From: Myroides odoratus DSM 2801
GTDB taxonomy: Bacteria; Bacteroidota; Bacteroidia; Flavobacteriales; Flavobacteriaceae
DNA: 64,000 bases
Assembly: GCF_000243275.1 (NCBI RefSeq)
Contig: NZ_CM001437.1
Coordinates: 1,018,906 to 1,082,905 of the forward strand
Reading direction: 5' to 3'
Part shown: positions 25,966 through 35,074 of the stretch, in pieces
Position numbering within the stretch: position 1 is the stretch's first letter
How the letters are laid out: every line of letters starts with the position of its first letter
Translations under genes and position numbers: made by a program
Notes under the pieces: model-generated
What the model was told of the DNA's origin: nothing
Databases searched by the model: none
The model's input: the letters and a program-made list of their open reading frames with translations, nothing else

Positions 25966-26889
25966 ATGAGTAAAGATTTAGAAACCATTGCCGATTATTA
26001 CAAAGAGAGATCTTCCTCTTCGCTCTCTCAAAATTATGCGTTTAGTATCAACGAATACAAGACAGGGACATCGCATTTTAATATCAATATGCGCAAATAT
26101 TGTAGTTTTACAACGCCTTATAATCGCCGTGATTTTTATAAAGTAGGGTTAATTATTGGTCGAGGAGAATTGCATTATGGCTCGCATTCTATTACTATTG
26201 ACCGACCTGCTTTGTTTTTACCTTGTCCAACAACGCCATACTCTTGGACGTGTATTGAAAAAAAACAAGAAGGGTACTTTTGCTTATTCAATTACGAATT
26301 TTTTACCGAAAACAGAAATCTAGAATCCTTTAAAAAAACGTCTTTATTCAAAGAATGGGGAAAGCCACTCATCTTTTTAACTCCCGCTCAATTGGATATT
26401 GCTCATACCTATTTTCAGCAAATGTACACCATGGCACAGTCGGATTACCCTTTAAAATACGAGGTAATTCGAAATCTATTGGCCTTGTTACTTCATCAAG
26501 CCTTACAGCTTAAAGTAGAGGATATTTCTCTCGATGAACAAAATGCATCCATGCGTCTATTTCGCTTATTTGACCAATTATTAAATAAACAATTCCCTTT
26601 AGACTCACCTGCTTATCCACTGGTCTTACGCCGTCCTATTGATTATGCTAATAAACTCAATGTACATGTGAATCACTTGAATTCCTCCATCAAATCTGCT
26701 ACTGGAAAAACGACTTCTCAACATATTACAGATCGCATTTTATTAGAAGCGAAAAATTTACTCATCAACACGGATTGGGATATTGCACAAGTGGGCTATA
26801 CCCTCGGCTTTGATCAACCGTCTCATTTTACACATTTCTTTAAAAAGCACCTGGAACAAACTCCTTTACAATTTAGAAACCACAATTAA
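25966..26889 (+). CDS. AraC-family transcriptional regulator
   Basis: This 307-residue regulator has an N-terminal cupin-like ligand or dimer domain (ALFLPCPTTPYSWTC, YFCLFNYEFF). The C-terminal AraC DNA-binding domain carries two helix-turn-helix units. The first is VHVNHLNSSIKSATGKTTSQHI. The second is WDIAQVGYTLGFDQPSHFTHFFKKHLEQTPLQFR, with the canonical family signature split across it. I start at 25966 (MSKDLETIAD) because the longer frame from 25927 covers the probable promoter. It reads towards an MFS efflux gene 95 bases downstream and is its likely local regulator (inference). Confidence 0.9.
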   Translation: MSKDLETIADYYKERSSSSLSQNYAFSINEYKTGTSHFNINMRKYCSFTTPYNRRDFYKVGLIIGRGELHYGSHSITIDRPALFLPCPTTPYSWTCIEKKQEGYFCLFNYEFFTENRNLESFKKTSLFKEWGKPLIFLTPAQLDIAHTYFQQMYTMAQSDYPLKYEVIRNLLALLLHQALQLKVEDISLDEQNASMRLFRLFDQLLNKQFPLDSPAYPLVLRRPIDYANKLNVHVNHLNSSIKSATGKTTSQHITDRILLEAKNLLINTDWDIAQVGYTLGFDQPSHFTHFFKKHLEQTPLQFRNHN

Positions 26890-26951
26890 AATTCTTTGAT
26901 TTATACAATTATACCTTTGTCTTTTTTAAGATAGCTGCTGCGTTGTTCTTT

Positions 26952-26959
26952 TACTTTTG
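26952..26959 (+). promoter_or_regulatory. Bacteroidota -7 element (TACTTTTG)
   Basis: Exact TAnnTTTG match 26 bases before the ATG at 26985. A second match, TACCTTTG, lies at 26912-26919. Both lie upstream of the MFS gene, suggesting it can be transcribed separately from the AraC gene. Confidence 0.5.
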
Positions 26960-26984
26960 TGTCCATAAAACAACAATTCACTTT

Positions 26985-28181
26985 ATGCTTAGAGAAGCTA
27001 CAAACCAAAGAAAAAAGCTAGCCACTATTCTGGCTTTTAGTTCAATTCCCCTATCTGGATTTGTAACGGACATCTACTTACCTTCCTTTCCTTCTATGGC
27101 GAATGATTTAGCCATTACAGAGAAGGAAGTACAACTTACTTTAACCTGTTATTTATTGAGTTATGGTATTTCACAGCTCTTCGTTGGTAGTGTTCTCGAT
27201 AGTATTGGACGTTATAAGCCCCGTTTAATTGCGCTGCTTTTTATTGCTTTATCCAGTACCTTAATTGCACTTACCAATGATATTTTCTTGATTTGCCTGT
27301 TGCGCATTGTGCAAGGAATTGCTATTTCGATTTTAGTTGTGGCAACCCGAGCCATTTTCATGGACATTTATGAAGAAAAACAACGCATTCATTACCTGAG
27401 TTATTTCACCGTCGTTTGGTCCTGTGGTCCAATCCTCGCTCCATTCTTAGGAGGATACCTCGATGCTATGTTTTCTTGGCATGCGAATTTTTATTTTCTT
27501 TCAATTTACGCTGTAGTACTCTTCATTTTAGATCTAGTCATCAGTGGTGAAAGTATTCCAGAAAAGAAAAAATTCAATTTAAGCCAGACTCTTCAAGTGT
27601 ATAAAACCATGTTGAGCAACCAAAACTTTATCATGGGAATCTTCATTCTTGGGATGAGTTACTCCATCGTGATGATTTTCAATATTGCAGGTCCCTTTTT
27701 AATTGAAAACACCTTCAATCAAAATTCCATTGTCATTGGCTACTGTACCTTACTCTTGGGATTTTCTTGGATGTTAGGAGGACTTATTGGCAAAAGAAGG
27801 ATGCACCTCTCATTTGAGCAACGCACCACACAACCCATCTATATTCAGTTGATTTTGTCTCTTGTTTTATTAGGAGTGAGCTATTATGTTGAAAACTTAT
27901 CCCTTTTAATGGTTGGTTTATTTTTCATCCACATTTGTTCAGGTACGTTATTCAACAATTTTTTCACCACTACAATGTTGGCCTTTCCCAATAATTCAGG
28001 AACAGCAGGAGGATTGATGGGCGGATTGACCTATGTCATTACCTCTCTAACTAGCTTCATCATTTCATCGTCTGGCGCTATTAATACTCAATTTCAATTG
28101 AGTACGCGTTATACAGCACTGATTATTTGTCTTTTATTCTTGATTTTATACATCGTACAACTCAATAAAAAAACACACTAG
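26985..28181 (+). CDS. MFS transporter, Bcr/CflA-type drug efflux
   Basis: This 398-residue inner-membrane protein has twelve hydrophobic helices. It carries the Bcr/CflA hallmarks: TDIYLPSFPSMANDL in helix 1, the motif A-like GSVLDSIGRYKPRL between helices 2 and 3, and RIVQGIAISILVVATRAIF near helices 4-5. Such proteins expel drugs or small metabolites in exchange for protons. I chose the start at 26985 because the longer frame from 26943 includes the -7 element. It follows the AraC regulator. The substrate is unknown. Confidence 0.9.
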   Translation: MLREATNQRKKLATILAFSSIPLSGFVTDIYLPSFPSMANDLAITEKEVQLTLTCYLLSYGISQLFVGSVLDSIGRYKPRLIALLFIALSSTLIALTNDIFLICLLRIVQGIAISILVVATRAIFMDIYEEKQRIHYLSYFTVVWSCGPILAPFLGGYLDAMFSWHANFYFLSIYAVVLFILDLVISGESIPEKKKFNLSQTLQVYKTMLSNQNFIMGIFILGMSYSIVMIFNIAGPFLIENTFNQNSIVIGYCTLLLGFSWMLGGLIGKRRMHLSFEQRTTQPIYIQLILSLVLLGVSYYVENLSLLMVGLFFIHICSGTLFNNFFTTTMLAFPNNSGTAGGLMGGLTYVITSLTSFIISSSGAINTQFQLSTRYTALIICLLFLILYIVQLNKKTH

Positions 28182-28220
28182 TCAGACCTAAAAAAAGAAG
28201 TCAATTTCCATTGAAATATG

Positions 28221-28228
28221 TACCTTTG
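28221..28228 (+). promoter_or_regulatory. Bacteroidota -7 element (TACCTTTG)
   Basis: Exact TAnnTTTG match. It lies directly before the hairpin at 28232-28258, 62 bases before the EamA start codon. Confidence 0.45.
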
Positions 28229-28231
28229 CCG

Positions 28232-28258
28232 CCGCTTCCCTCAGCTTGAAGGAAGCGG
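28232..28258 (+). other. GC-rich stem-loop at the 5' end of the EamA transcript (terminator or leader hairpin)
   Basis: CCGCTTCC pairs with GGAAGCGG, and an inner TCA/TGA pair closes the loop. TTTTAT follows. The hairpin falls exactly where transcription from the element at 28221 would begin. It may be the terminator of the MFS gene, a 5' mRNA stabiliser, or an attenuator. Confidence 0.5.
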
Positions 28259-28290
28259 TTTTATCATCTAAATAATTTGTATTACCTATT

Positions 28291-29202
28291 ATGGGACTAA
28301 ACAATAAGTTTCTAGGTTTTTCAGCAGCTATCTTTGCTGCTGCACTTTGGGGTGTATCAGGAGCATTTGCTCAATTCTTATTCAATGAGAAAAATTTCAA
28401 CGCCGAATGGCTAGTGACTGTCCGCCTTTTAATTTCAGGTAGCATTATGCTTTCATTAGGCATCCTCAAAGGCGATAAAGATGTATGGCATATCTGGAAA
28501 AATAAAAAATACGCCTCTCAATTGGTTGTTTTTAGTTTTTTGGGCATGCTATTAGTCCAATACTCCTATTTTATTACCATTTTTCACTCGAATGCAGCAA
28601 CAGCCACCGTACTTCAGTATATTGGCCCTGTTTTTATTGCCATTTACTTAGCTCTTCGCTTGAGAAAATGGCCCAAACCTATTGAAATATTAGCGATTGG
28701 TTTAGCGATGTTAGGTACCTTTTTATTGGTTACACATGGAGATATTAATAGTTTAACCATTACCCCTACAGCTTTGATTTGGGGAATTATCTCTGCGATT
28801 GCACTGGCAGCCTATACGATTTTACCCGTGCATTTATTGAAAGAATACAGTCCCATTGTCATCATTGGATGGAGTATGTTAATTGCAGGCACGGGAATGG
28901 CCCTTGTCTATCCCCCTACGCATTTTCCTGGAATATGGGATATGGAAACGTTTTGGGCAGTTGCTTTTATTATCCTATTTGGTACGCTGATTTCTTTCTA
29001 TATTTTCTTGGATGCCATCAACAATATTGGTCCGCAACGCGCTAGTTTACTCGCTTGTGCAGAACCTTTATCCGCAACGTTAATTGCTGTTTTTTACTTC
29101 GGTGTTCAATTTGAATTTCTAGATTGGTTAGGAAGTAGTTGTATTATTTTCACCATCTTATTATTGACGAAAATAAAGAAAAAGGAAATTCCAGAAAATT
29201 AA
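28291..29202 (+). CDS. EamA/DMT-family membrane transporter
   Basis: This 303-residue inner-membrane protein is built of two EamA repeats with ten helices. The first helix has AAALWGVSGAFAQFL (the conserved LWG-S motif). The second repeat ends GPQRASLLACAEPLSATLIAVFYFG, with the family Glu-Pro. It is likely an exporter of amino acids or another metabolite; the substrate is not readable. Its stop overlaps the end of the convergent flippase gene by 4 bases. Confidence 0.9.
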   Translation: MGLNNKFLGFSAAIFAAALWGVSGAFAQFLFNEKNFNAEWLVTVRLLISGSIMLSLGILKGDKDVWHIWKNKKYASQLVVFSFLGMLLVQYSYFITIFHSNAATATVLQYIGPVFIAIYLALRLRKWPKPIEILAIGLAMLGTFLLVTHGDINSLTITPTALIWGIISAIALAAYTILPVHLLKEYSPIVIIGWSMLIAGTGMALVYPPTHFPGIWDMETFWAVAFIILFGTLISFYIFLDAINNIGPQRASLLACAEPLSATLIAVFYFGVQFEFLDWLGSSCIIFTILLLTKIKKKEIPEN

Positions 29203-30668
29203 CGCCAATAGCGTTTAAGTAACATAATAAAACGCTGTTGGATTAAAAACACCCACGGCGTTTTAAAAATTAAAACCCCACCACACATCAAGATAAATCC
29301 TACGCGAACAACTAAAGTAAGCCAATAGCTGTGATTGAGAACCGGGATATAAAACCCAATCCCCAACACCAATAACATACAAAGGAATAACTTACCAAAT
29401 TGTACGTCAAAAGGCCATAGTTTCATTTTGAGGTAGATGTAAATCACCTTTCCTACATTAAATAGAGTTAAACTAAGTAAGGAAGCTAATCCAACACCAA
29501 AAATACCATAATCCGTTTGGGTTAGAAACCAAAGATTCATACCGACATTCAGCACCATTAAAAACAGAATGGAAATTAAATTAAAACGATAGTATTTGGA
29601 ATAGGAAATAATCTCTGAATTAAATCCTGTCGACATATTGATTACCCCATTGACGCCTAATAAATAGATAATTGGAATAGAAGGAGCCAATTTATCATAA
29701 GTGGGCAATACGCGAAACAAGGGATCAATCCCTACAGCAACGCAAGAGAACAATAGCATCCCGATAAAAAACATGACACGGGCTACCTCTTTGTATTTCT
29801 CATTGAGCTTTTTGAGCTGTACATTTTTAATCAAATCTGAGATAACAGGCGCGTACAACGCAAAGACACCTGTAGCTGGAATTGCTAAGGTTGAGGCTAA
29901 AGTTACTCCAATATTATAGGTTCCATTTGCCTCATAAGAAATGAAATAGGGAATCATCAACGAGTCCACGCGAAACGCAAAAAAAGAACCAAAACTACCC
30001 GCAAAGGCAAATAAACTATAAGCGTAATAGTCCCTTTTTTTTACCTTATCGAATAAGTCATCGTACTTTTTACTAAGGTGATAAGGATATAACTTATAAA
30101 TATAGATTCCTATTACAGCGGTGATTAACCCATAACTCACAATATACAAAACCAAACCTTGATCGATTGTCGTTGTCGTATACAACGCTAACAAAAAGAT
30201 ACTGGGTAATGTAATTTTGGGAATAATCTTCTCAAAGAAGGTAGGAAATGATATCTTTTGCAGGTTTGTTGCTTGTCTGCGAAATAGCTCAATATAAGCC
30301 ATTGCAATAGCTAATGGAAAGGCAAAAGCCACATATTTAAACGAGGCATCTGCATAAAAGAATCGGATAACAACCAAAGAAATTCCAACCCAACCAGCCA
30401 ATTTTGCTAAAGAAATCAAGCTATAACTAAAGAGTTTATGCTGTAATTTTTCTGTCAATTGAGGATAGAAGTTAATCAATGCATGCGTACTTCCCAAAAC
30501 AATAATAGGGTACATAATTTGGGCACAGGCATCCACAAAACGGATAATCCCCAGCATTTCTTTGTCTTGTGGATAGATTAAAATCGTTGAAACAACGCCA
30601 ATCAATACGCCTAAATAATTAATTAGCGTAAATAAAAAAGCTTGTTTGGTTGAAATACCATTCCCCAT
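29199..30668 (-). CDS. Polysaccharide/oligosaccharide flippase (Wzx/MATE-like)
   Basis: This 489-residue inner-membrane protein has about 14 hydrophobic helices. The N-terminus, STKQAFLFTLINYLGVLIGVVSTILIYP, is typical of flippases that move lipid-linked saccharides to the periplasmic face. The conserved charged residues in the first helices and the late FRVDSLMIPYFISYEANGTYNIG segment fit the polysaccharide synthase / MurJ-like superfamily. It is divergent from a glycosyltransferase gene 124 bases away, which supports a role in surface glycan assembly. No other glycan genes are in view. Confidence 0.85.
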   Translation of the reverse strand: MGNGISTKQAFLFTLINYLGVLIGVVSTILIYPQDKEMLGIIRFVDACAQIMYPIIVLGSTHALINFYPQLTEKLQHKLFSYSLISLAKLAGWVGISLVVIRFFYADASFKYVAFAFPLAIAMAYIELFRRQATNLQKISFPTFFEKIIPKITLPSIFLLALYTTTTIDQGLVLYIVSYGLITAVIGIYIYKLYPYHLSKKYDDLFDKVKKRDYYAYSLFAFAGSFGSFFAFRVDSLMIPYFISYEANGTYNIGVTLASTLAIPATGVFALYAPVISDLIKNVQLKKLNEKYKEVARVMFFIGMLLFSCVAVGIDPLFRVLPTYDKLAPSIPIIYLLGVNGVINMSTGFNSEIISYSKYYRFNLISILFLMVLNVGMNLWFLTQTDYGIFGVGLASLLSLTLFNVGKVIYIYLKMKLWPFDVQFGKLFLCMLLVLGIGFYIPVLNHSYWLTLVVRVGFILMCGGVLIFKTPWVFLIQQRFIMLLKRYWR

Positions 30669-30735
30669 TGTACTTGTTTCCTTGATTCGTATCTACAAAT
30701 ATACTGGCTATTCAATGCTTAACTACATTTTTTTA

Positions 30736-30743
30736 TATTTTTG
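30736..30743 (+). promoter_or_regulatory. Bacteroidota -7 element (TATTTTTG)
   Basis: Exact TAnnTTTG match 49 bases before the glycosyltransferase ATG at 30793. Confidence 0.45.
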
Positions 30744-30792
30744 TGTGATTGCATGCTAAAAGATTTCATTTTAGAAAAAACTGCAGTTGTAA

Positions 30793-31659
30793 ATGTCCTA
30801 TTTCATGAAGTATATCGTTATTATTCCCGCTTACAATGAAGCCTCTTATATTGCAAAAACCCTGCAGAGTTTAGCGGCTCAAACCTTACTTCCTGAATGG
30901 GTGCTGGTGGTCAATGATAACTCCACAGACCAAACAGCATCCCTTGTAGAATCATTTACTACACAATATCCTTGGTTACACTTAACCACGAAATCATCCG
31001 CAGCGATCCATTTACCGGGAAGTAAAGTGGTTCAAGCCTTCAATTATGGTTTATCCCTACTACCTGAATCGATAGCCTATGATATCATCGTAAAATTGGA
31101 TGCCGATTTAATTCTTCCGCCTGATTATTTTGCTTCTATTGTATCTGCCTTTCTAGACAATTCCAAACTCGGTATGGCCGGAGGTATCGCATTAATCGAA
31201 AAGAACAACAATTGGGTTGTTGAGAACTTAACGGACAAAGACCATATTCGCGGGGCATTCAAAGCCTATCGAAAGGCGTGTTTTCAGCAAATTGGTGGAC
31301 TCAAACCAGCGATGGGGTGGGATACGGTTGATGAATTACTCTGCCGATATTATCATTGGGAAATTCTTGTGCGTCAAGATTTACAAATCAAACACCTCAA
31401 ACCAACAGGAGCTCAATACGACCAAACGGCTCGTTATAAACAAGGAGAAGCCTTTTACCGCTTGCACTATGGTTTATTGATTACGCTCATTGCTAGTTTA
31501 AAATTGGCTTCCAAAAAAGGAAAACCCCTGTTATTTCTCGATTACATCAAAGGGTATTTTAAAGCAAAAGCAAAACAAGAACCCTATTTAGTCACGGAAG
31601 AACAAGGAAAATTTATTCGTCAATACCGCTGGGCTAAAATAAAGTCCAAGTTGTTTTAG
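30793..31659 (+). CDS. Family 2 glycosyltransferase
   Basis: This 288-residue GT-A fold enzyme moves a sugar from a nucleotide donor. The N-terminal strand YIVIIPAYNEASYIAKTLQSL is followed by VVNDNSTDQTA (nucleotide site) and KLDADLILPPDYF, with the metal-binding DAD. GMAGG and the GWDTVDELL acceptor-side segment come later. There is no membrane helix. An in-frame ATG at 30805 gives the shorter MKYIV start and is equally possible. It is divergent from the flippase. A role in cell-surface glycan is likely. Confidence 0.9.
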   Translation: MSYFMKYIVIIPAYNEASYIAKTLQSLAAQTLLPEWVLVVNDNSTDQTASLVESFTTQYPWLHLTTKSSAAIHLPGSKVVQAFNYGLSLLPESIAYDIIVKLDADLILPPDYFASIVSAFLDNSKLGMAGGIALIEKNNNWVVENLTDKDHIRGAFKAYRKACFQQIGGLKPAMGWDTVDELLCRYYHWEILVRQDLQIKHLKPTGAQYDQTARYKQGEAFYRLHYGLLITLIASLKLASKKGKPLLFLDYIKGYFKAKAKQEPYLVTEEQGKFIRQYRWAKIKSKLF

Positions 31660-31726
31660 TAGATTTTTGACCTTATAAACCTAAAAACTCAATTGTAATT
31701 GGTAATTTAGCCGATATTTATTTTTT

Positions 31727-32473
31727 ATGATAAAAACTGGATTAACAAATATTGGTCAGTACTTTATTATGCTAAAAGAAATTTTTAGCAAAATGACTAA
31801 GTGGAAAGTAATGAAGGAGCTCATATTCAAAGAAATAGACGATTTAATCATTGGTTCTTTGGGTATTGTGTGCTTCTTATCTTTTTTCGTTGGAGGTGTT
31901 GTTGCCATTCAGACAGCCTTAAACTTAACCAATCCTTTAATTCCTAAATATCTTATTGGATTTGCAACCAGACAATCGGTTATCTTAGAATTTGCCCCTA
32001 CGTTCATCTCCATCATTATGGCGGGAAAAATGGGATCTTTTATCACATCGAGTATTGGTACCATGCGTGTTACGGAACAAATTGACGCTTTAGAAGTAAT
32101 GGGAGTTAGTTCATTAAACTACCTTGTTTTCCCTAAAATGGTTGCTGTTTTGTTATATCCTTTCGTTATTGGTATCAGTATGTTCTTGGGTGTTTTAGGT
32201 GGATGGTTCGGTGGTGTTATGGGTAACTTTGTATCTTCAGAGCAATTTATCACTGGATTACAAGATAGTTTTATTCCGTTTCACATTACGTATGCGTTTA
32301 TCAAAACAACTCTTTTTGGTTTCTTATTAGCGACTATTCCTTCTTACTTTGGATACTACATGAAAGGTGGTGCACTAGAAGTAGGAAAAGCAAGTACCAC
32401 TGCTTTCGTTTGGACGAGTGTGGCGATTATCCTAACAAACTATATATTAACCTCTCTCCTTTTAAGTAATTAG
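31727..32473 (+). CDS. mlaE: MlaE-family lipid ABC transporter permease
   Basis: This 248-residue inner-membrane permease belongs to the phospholipid transport system that maintains outer-membrane asymmetry. It has five to six helices and the family's typical segments: GGVVAIQTALNL, ILEFAPTFISIIMAGKMGSFITSSIGTMRVTEQIDALEVMGV (quoted in parts: AGKMGS, TEQIDALEVMGV) and the closing VGKASTTAFVWTSVAIILTNY. The E-QIDALE-MG motif is diagnostic for MlaE/YrbE. The ATPase gene begins 4 bases downstream. The MlaD substrate-binding gene is not next to it. Confidence 0.93.
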   Translation: MIKTGLTNIGQYFIMLKEIFSKMTKWKVMKELIFKEIDDLIIGSLGIVCFLSFFVGGVVAIQTALNLTNPLIPKYLIGFATRQSVILEFAPTFISIIMAGKMGSFITSSIGTMRVTEQIDALEVMGVSSLNYLVFPKMVAVLLYPFVIGISMFLGVLGGWFGGVMGNFVSSEQFITGLQDSFIPFHITYAFIKTTLFGFLLATIPSYFGYYMKGGALEVGKASTTAFVWTSVAIILTNYILTSLLLSN

Positions 32474-32477
32474 CAAG

Positions 32478-33251
32478 ATGATTGAAGTAACAAACATAGA
32501 AAAGTCTTTTAATGGCAATAAGGTTTTGAAGGGAATTACCACGACGTTTGAAACAGGAAAAACCAATTTAATCATCGGACAAAGTGGTTCAGGGAAAACG
32601 GTTTTCTTGAAAACACTTTTGGGTATTCATGCACATGACAACGGACAAATTCTATTTGATGGAAGGGATTATGCCGATATGAATAAACACCAACGCCGTG
32701 ATTTGCGTACGGAAATTGGAATGGTATTCCAAGGAAGTGCTCTTTTTGATTCCATGACAGTGGAAGAAAATATTGCTTTCCCTTTGCGCATGTTTACCAA
32801 AAAAAGCGATAAAGAAATCATGCATCGTGTAAATGAGGTAATTGACCGCGTCAAATTAATCAATGCCAATAAAAAGAAACCTTCGGAAATATCTGGAGGA
32901 ATGCAAAAAAGGGTAGCCATTGCTCGTGCAATCGTAAACAACCCTAAATATTTGTTCTGTGACGAACCAAACTCTGGATTAGATCCAAAAACAGCAATCG
33001 TCATTGACAACTTGATTCAAGAAATCACCCACGAATACGATATTACAACTGTAATTAATACACACGATATGAACTCGGTGTTGGAAATTGGAGAACACAT
33101 CGTATTCTTAAAAAATGGGGTATTGGCTTGGTCAGGAAATAATAAAGAGATTATCCAAACAGACAATGAAGATGTTGTGGATTTCGTTTACTCTTCTGAA
33201 CTCTTTCAGATGGTTCGAGATGCAATGCGACACATTGGTTCTAAAAAATAA
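32478..33251 (+). CDS. mlaF: MlaF-family lipid ABC transporter ATP-binding protein
   Basis: This 257-residue ATPase has Walker A GQSGSGKT near residue 35, the Q-loop in VFQGSALFDSMTVEENIAFPL, the signature SGGMQKRVAIARA, Walker B YLFCDEPNSGLDP and the switch histidine in NTHD. SGLDP in place of the usual TSGLD is the MlaF/Ttg2A type. It pairs with the permease 4 bases upstream. A palindromic terminator follows the stop directly. Confidence 0.94.
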   Translation: MIEVTNIEKSFNGNKVLKGITTTFETGKTNLIIGQSGSGKTVFLKTLLGIHAHDNGQILFDGRDYADMNKHQRRDLRTEIGMVFQGSALFDSMTVEENIAFPLRMFTKKSDKEIMHRVNEVIDRVKLINANKKKPSEISGGMQKRVAIARAIVNNPKYLFCDEPNSGLDPKTAIVIDNLIQEITHEYDITTVINTHDMNSVLEIGEHIVFLKNGVLAWSGNNKEIIQTDNEDVVDFVYSSELFQMVRDAMRHIGSKK

Positions 33252-33284
33252 AAAAAACCGAAGCTTAAGCTTCGGTTTTTTTTA
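33251..33284 (+). terminator. Rho-independent terminator of mlaEF
   Basis: AACCGAAGCTT and AAGCTTCGGTT form a perfect palindrome with flanking A and T runs. Confidence 0.9.
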
Positions 33285-33387
33285 TTTTCAATCTTGAAAA
33301 ATCTCCATTTGACCTTCTCCCGTTCTTGTTTTAGATTAAGTAATTTTCATTCATAATGAAGTAACTTTGAGTATAAAATAAAAGGAT

Positions 33388-34260
33388 ATGAAAACAAAAA
33401 ATATTGAACAAATCGCAGCACCAAGACCTGCACATTTTGTAGGAGATGGTTTTAGAGTACACAATTTTATTCCAGGGGTTCCAGGAATGAGTATGCAACG
33501 CATGGATCCCTTCATTATGTTTGACTACAACTCCAAATACCACTTTGGACCGAGTGAAATTCCAAGAGGGGTTGGTGTCCATCCACATAAAGGTTTTGAG
33601 ACCGTAACAATCGCTTATAAAGGACGTGTGGAACACGGCGATAGCAGCGGTGGTGGTGGAATCATTGGAGAAGGTGATGTACAATGGATGACTGCTGCAT
33701 CCGGTGTTTTACACAAAGAGTTTCACGAAACAGAATGGAGTAAAACAGGAGGTGAATTTCAGATGGTTCAATTGTGGGTTAACCTTCCTGCTGAAGCAAA
33801 AAAAGGACAACCACAATACCAAGCGATTGAAAATGCACAAATGCCCCATTATACGCTTGAAAATGGACAAGGATTTATCGAAGTAATCGCAGGTGAATAT
33901 CAGGGAGTAAAAGGCCCTGCTACAACCTTTACTCCCATCCACATGTCTAACTTAAAAGCAAAAGCAGGTGCACAGGTTACTTATGAATTCCCTACTACCT
34001 ATAACACGCTATTGTTAGTATTAGAAGGAAGTATTAAAGTAAACGGATCGGATGTACAACAAGATCACGTTGCCGTTATGGCACATGATGGAGAGCAATT
34101 CACTGTAGAAGTAACAGCAGATGCTGTTGTATTAGTTCTGGCAGGCCTTCCAATCAAAGAACCTATCGCGCACTATGGCCCATTTGTAATGAATACTCAA
34201 GAAGAATTACTACAAGCTTTTGACGATTTCAACACAGGGAAATTCGGAACTTGGAATTAA
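33388..34260 (+). CDS. Pirin family protein
   Basis: This 290-residue double cupin protein belongs to a family that includes quercetin dioxygenases. The N-terminal cupin shows the metal-binding set in GVHPHKGFETVTIAYKG (two His and a Glu) and the later LHKEFHETE. The C-terminal cupin domain is typical of pirins (IKEPIAHYGPFVMNTQEEL near the end). The cellular role in bacteria is rarely known. It is a single gene, with a terminator directly downstream. Confidence 0.93.
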   Translation: MKTKNIEQIAAPRPAHFVGDGFRVHNFIPGVPGMSMQRMDPFIMFDYNSKYHFGPSEIPRGVGVHPHKGFETVTIAYKGRVEHGDSSGGGGIIGEGDVQWMTAASGVLHKEFHETEWSKTGGEFQMVQLWVNLPAEAKKGQPQYQAIENAQMPHYTLENGQGFIEVIAGEYQGVKGPATTFTPIHMSNLKAKAGAQVTYEFPTTYNTLLLVLEGSIKVNGSDVQQDHVAVMAHDGEQFTVEVTADAVVLVLAGLPIKEPIAHYGPFVMNTQEELLQAFDDFNTGKFGTWN

Positions 34261-34269
34261 TTGATAACG

Positions 34270-34299
34270 AAAAGGTGTTGCTGAGCAGCACCTTTTTTT
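34270..34299 (+). terminator. Rho-independent terminator of the pirin gene
   Basis: AGGTGTTGCT pairs with AGCAGCACCT (one G-T pair), followed by a run of T. Confidence 0.85.
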
Positions 34300-34332
34300 G
34301 TGTATTTTATTTTCTCATTTTGTGAATTCTCC

Positions 34333-34340
34333 TAATTTTG
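34333..34340 (+). promoter_or_regulatory. Bacteroidota -7 element (TAATTTTG)
   Basis: Exact TAnnTTTG match ending on the TTG that would start a longer frame. It therefore favours the ATG at 34353. Confidence 0.55.
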
Positions 34341-34352
34341 CAAATAAAAACT

Positions 34353-34949
34353 ATGCGCAAAAGAATCGCAACAATAAGCCTACTTCTGGGTCTATTTCTT
34401 GGTTTATGCTTGGCATGTACTTCCAAAAATACGGTTGAAGTAGAACAGCCCGTTACCCATACAACAAGCGTAGAAAACAAGGAAACAACACAAGTTGAAA
34501 CCAAAACAGAGGAACAGGAAGAATTGAAACTCAACGGTACGAATCCTGAATTATACGCGGCTTCAGAAGAAACAATGCTGAATATGCTCAATGAACCTGA
34601 TCAACAGCGTTTGCAAAAAGCAATTCAAATTGTATCAAATAAAATCGCTGAAACTGTCGATTTATATACAGAAGATGATGAAATTAATTTTGATGAATGG
34701 CATGCCGTTTATTGTGAAAAAGTAAATGGACTAACCTTTACGGGGATCCTCCAATTAGCGGAACAATTATTGGTAGAAACGAAACAGCGTGCACAAGCTA
34801 GTTTGAAAGAAGAGATAGCCGACTTGAAAGCCAACCCGACAGACGACCAGGAAGAGTCTTTGTCATTTTTGCAAGAAGAACTTAAAAAAACAAAGAATTT
34901 ACCTACAACCATTGACACTTATGTGTATAATGAGGAATGCTTTCTCTAA
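34353..34949 (+). CDS. Acidic lipoprotein of unknown function
   Basis: This is a 198-residue lipoprotein. The signal ends LCLAC with the lipidated Cys near residue 22. It is followed by a Thr/Glu-rich linker and a helical domain (EETMLNMLNEPDQQRLQKAIQIV..., then LQLAEQLLVETKQRAQASLKEEIADLKA). The C-terminal helices have heptad-like spacing and may form a short coiled coil; the layout resembles DUF6694 lipoproteins (uncertain). The start at 34353 follows a -7 element at 34333. It is a single gene, with no partner in view. Confidence 0.72.
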   Translation: MRKRIATISLLLGLFLGLCLACTSKNTVEVEQPVTHTTSVENKETTQVETKTEEQEELKLNGTNPELYAASEETMLNMLNEPDQQRLQKAIQIVSNKIAETVDLYTEDDEINFDEWHAVYCEKVNGLTFTGILQLAEQLLVETKQRAQASLKEEIADLKANPTDDQEESLSFLQEELKKTKNLPTTIDTYVYNEECFL

Positions 34950-35036
34950 AAACAGAAATCATTTAACTATTTTTTTATAATTTACAATCCATTATAAAAA
35001 CGATCAAATCAGAATTGATGATTTTTTTCTTTTTTA

Positions 35037-35068
35037 TTTGTTAATAAATTAGTTTTTACTTATATTTG
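35037..35068 (+). promoter_or_regulatory. Complete Bacteroidota promoter (TTTG, 20-base spacer, TATATTTG)
   Basis: TTTG at 35037-35040 and TATATTTG at 35061-35068 match both the -33 and -7 consensus with proper spacing. This is the best two-part match I found in the window, and no coding frame follows it on the plus strand. Confidence 0.65.
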
Positions 35069-35074
35069 ATTTAT

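Noticed and set aside
25966..29202. AraC regulator, MFS and EamA exporters as parts of the azole-peptide system
   Set aside because: They lie on the other strand, separated by 1.2 kb with their own promoters, and resemble ordinary stand-alone efflux genes.
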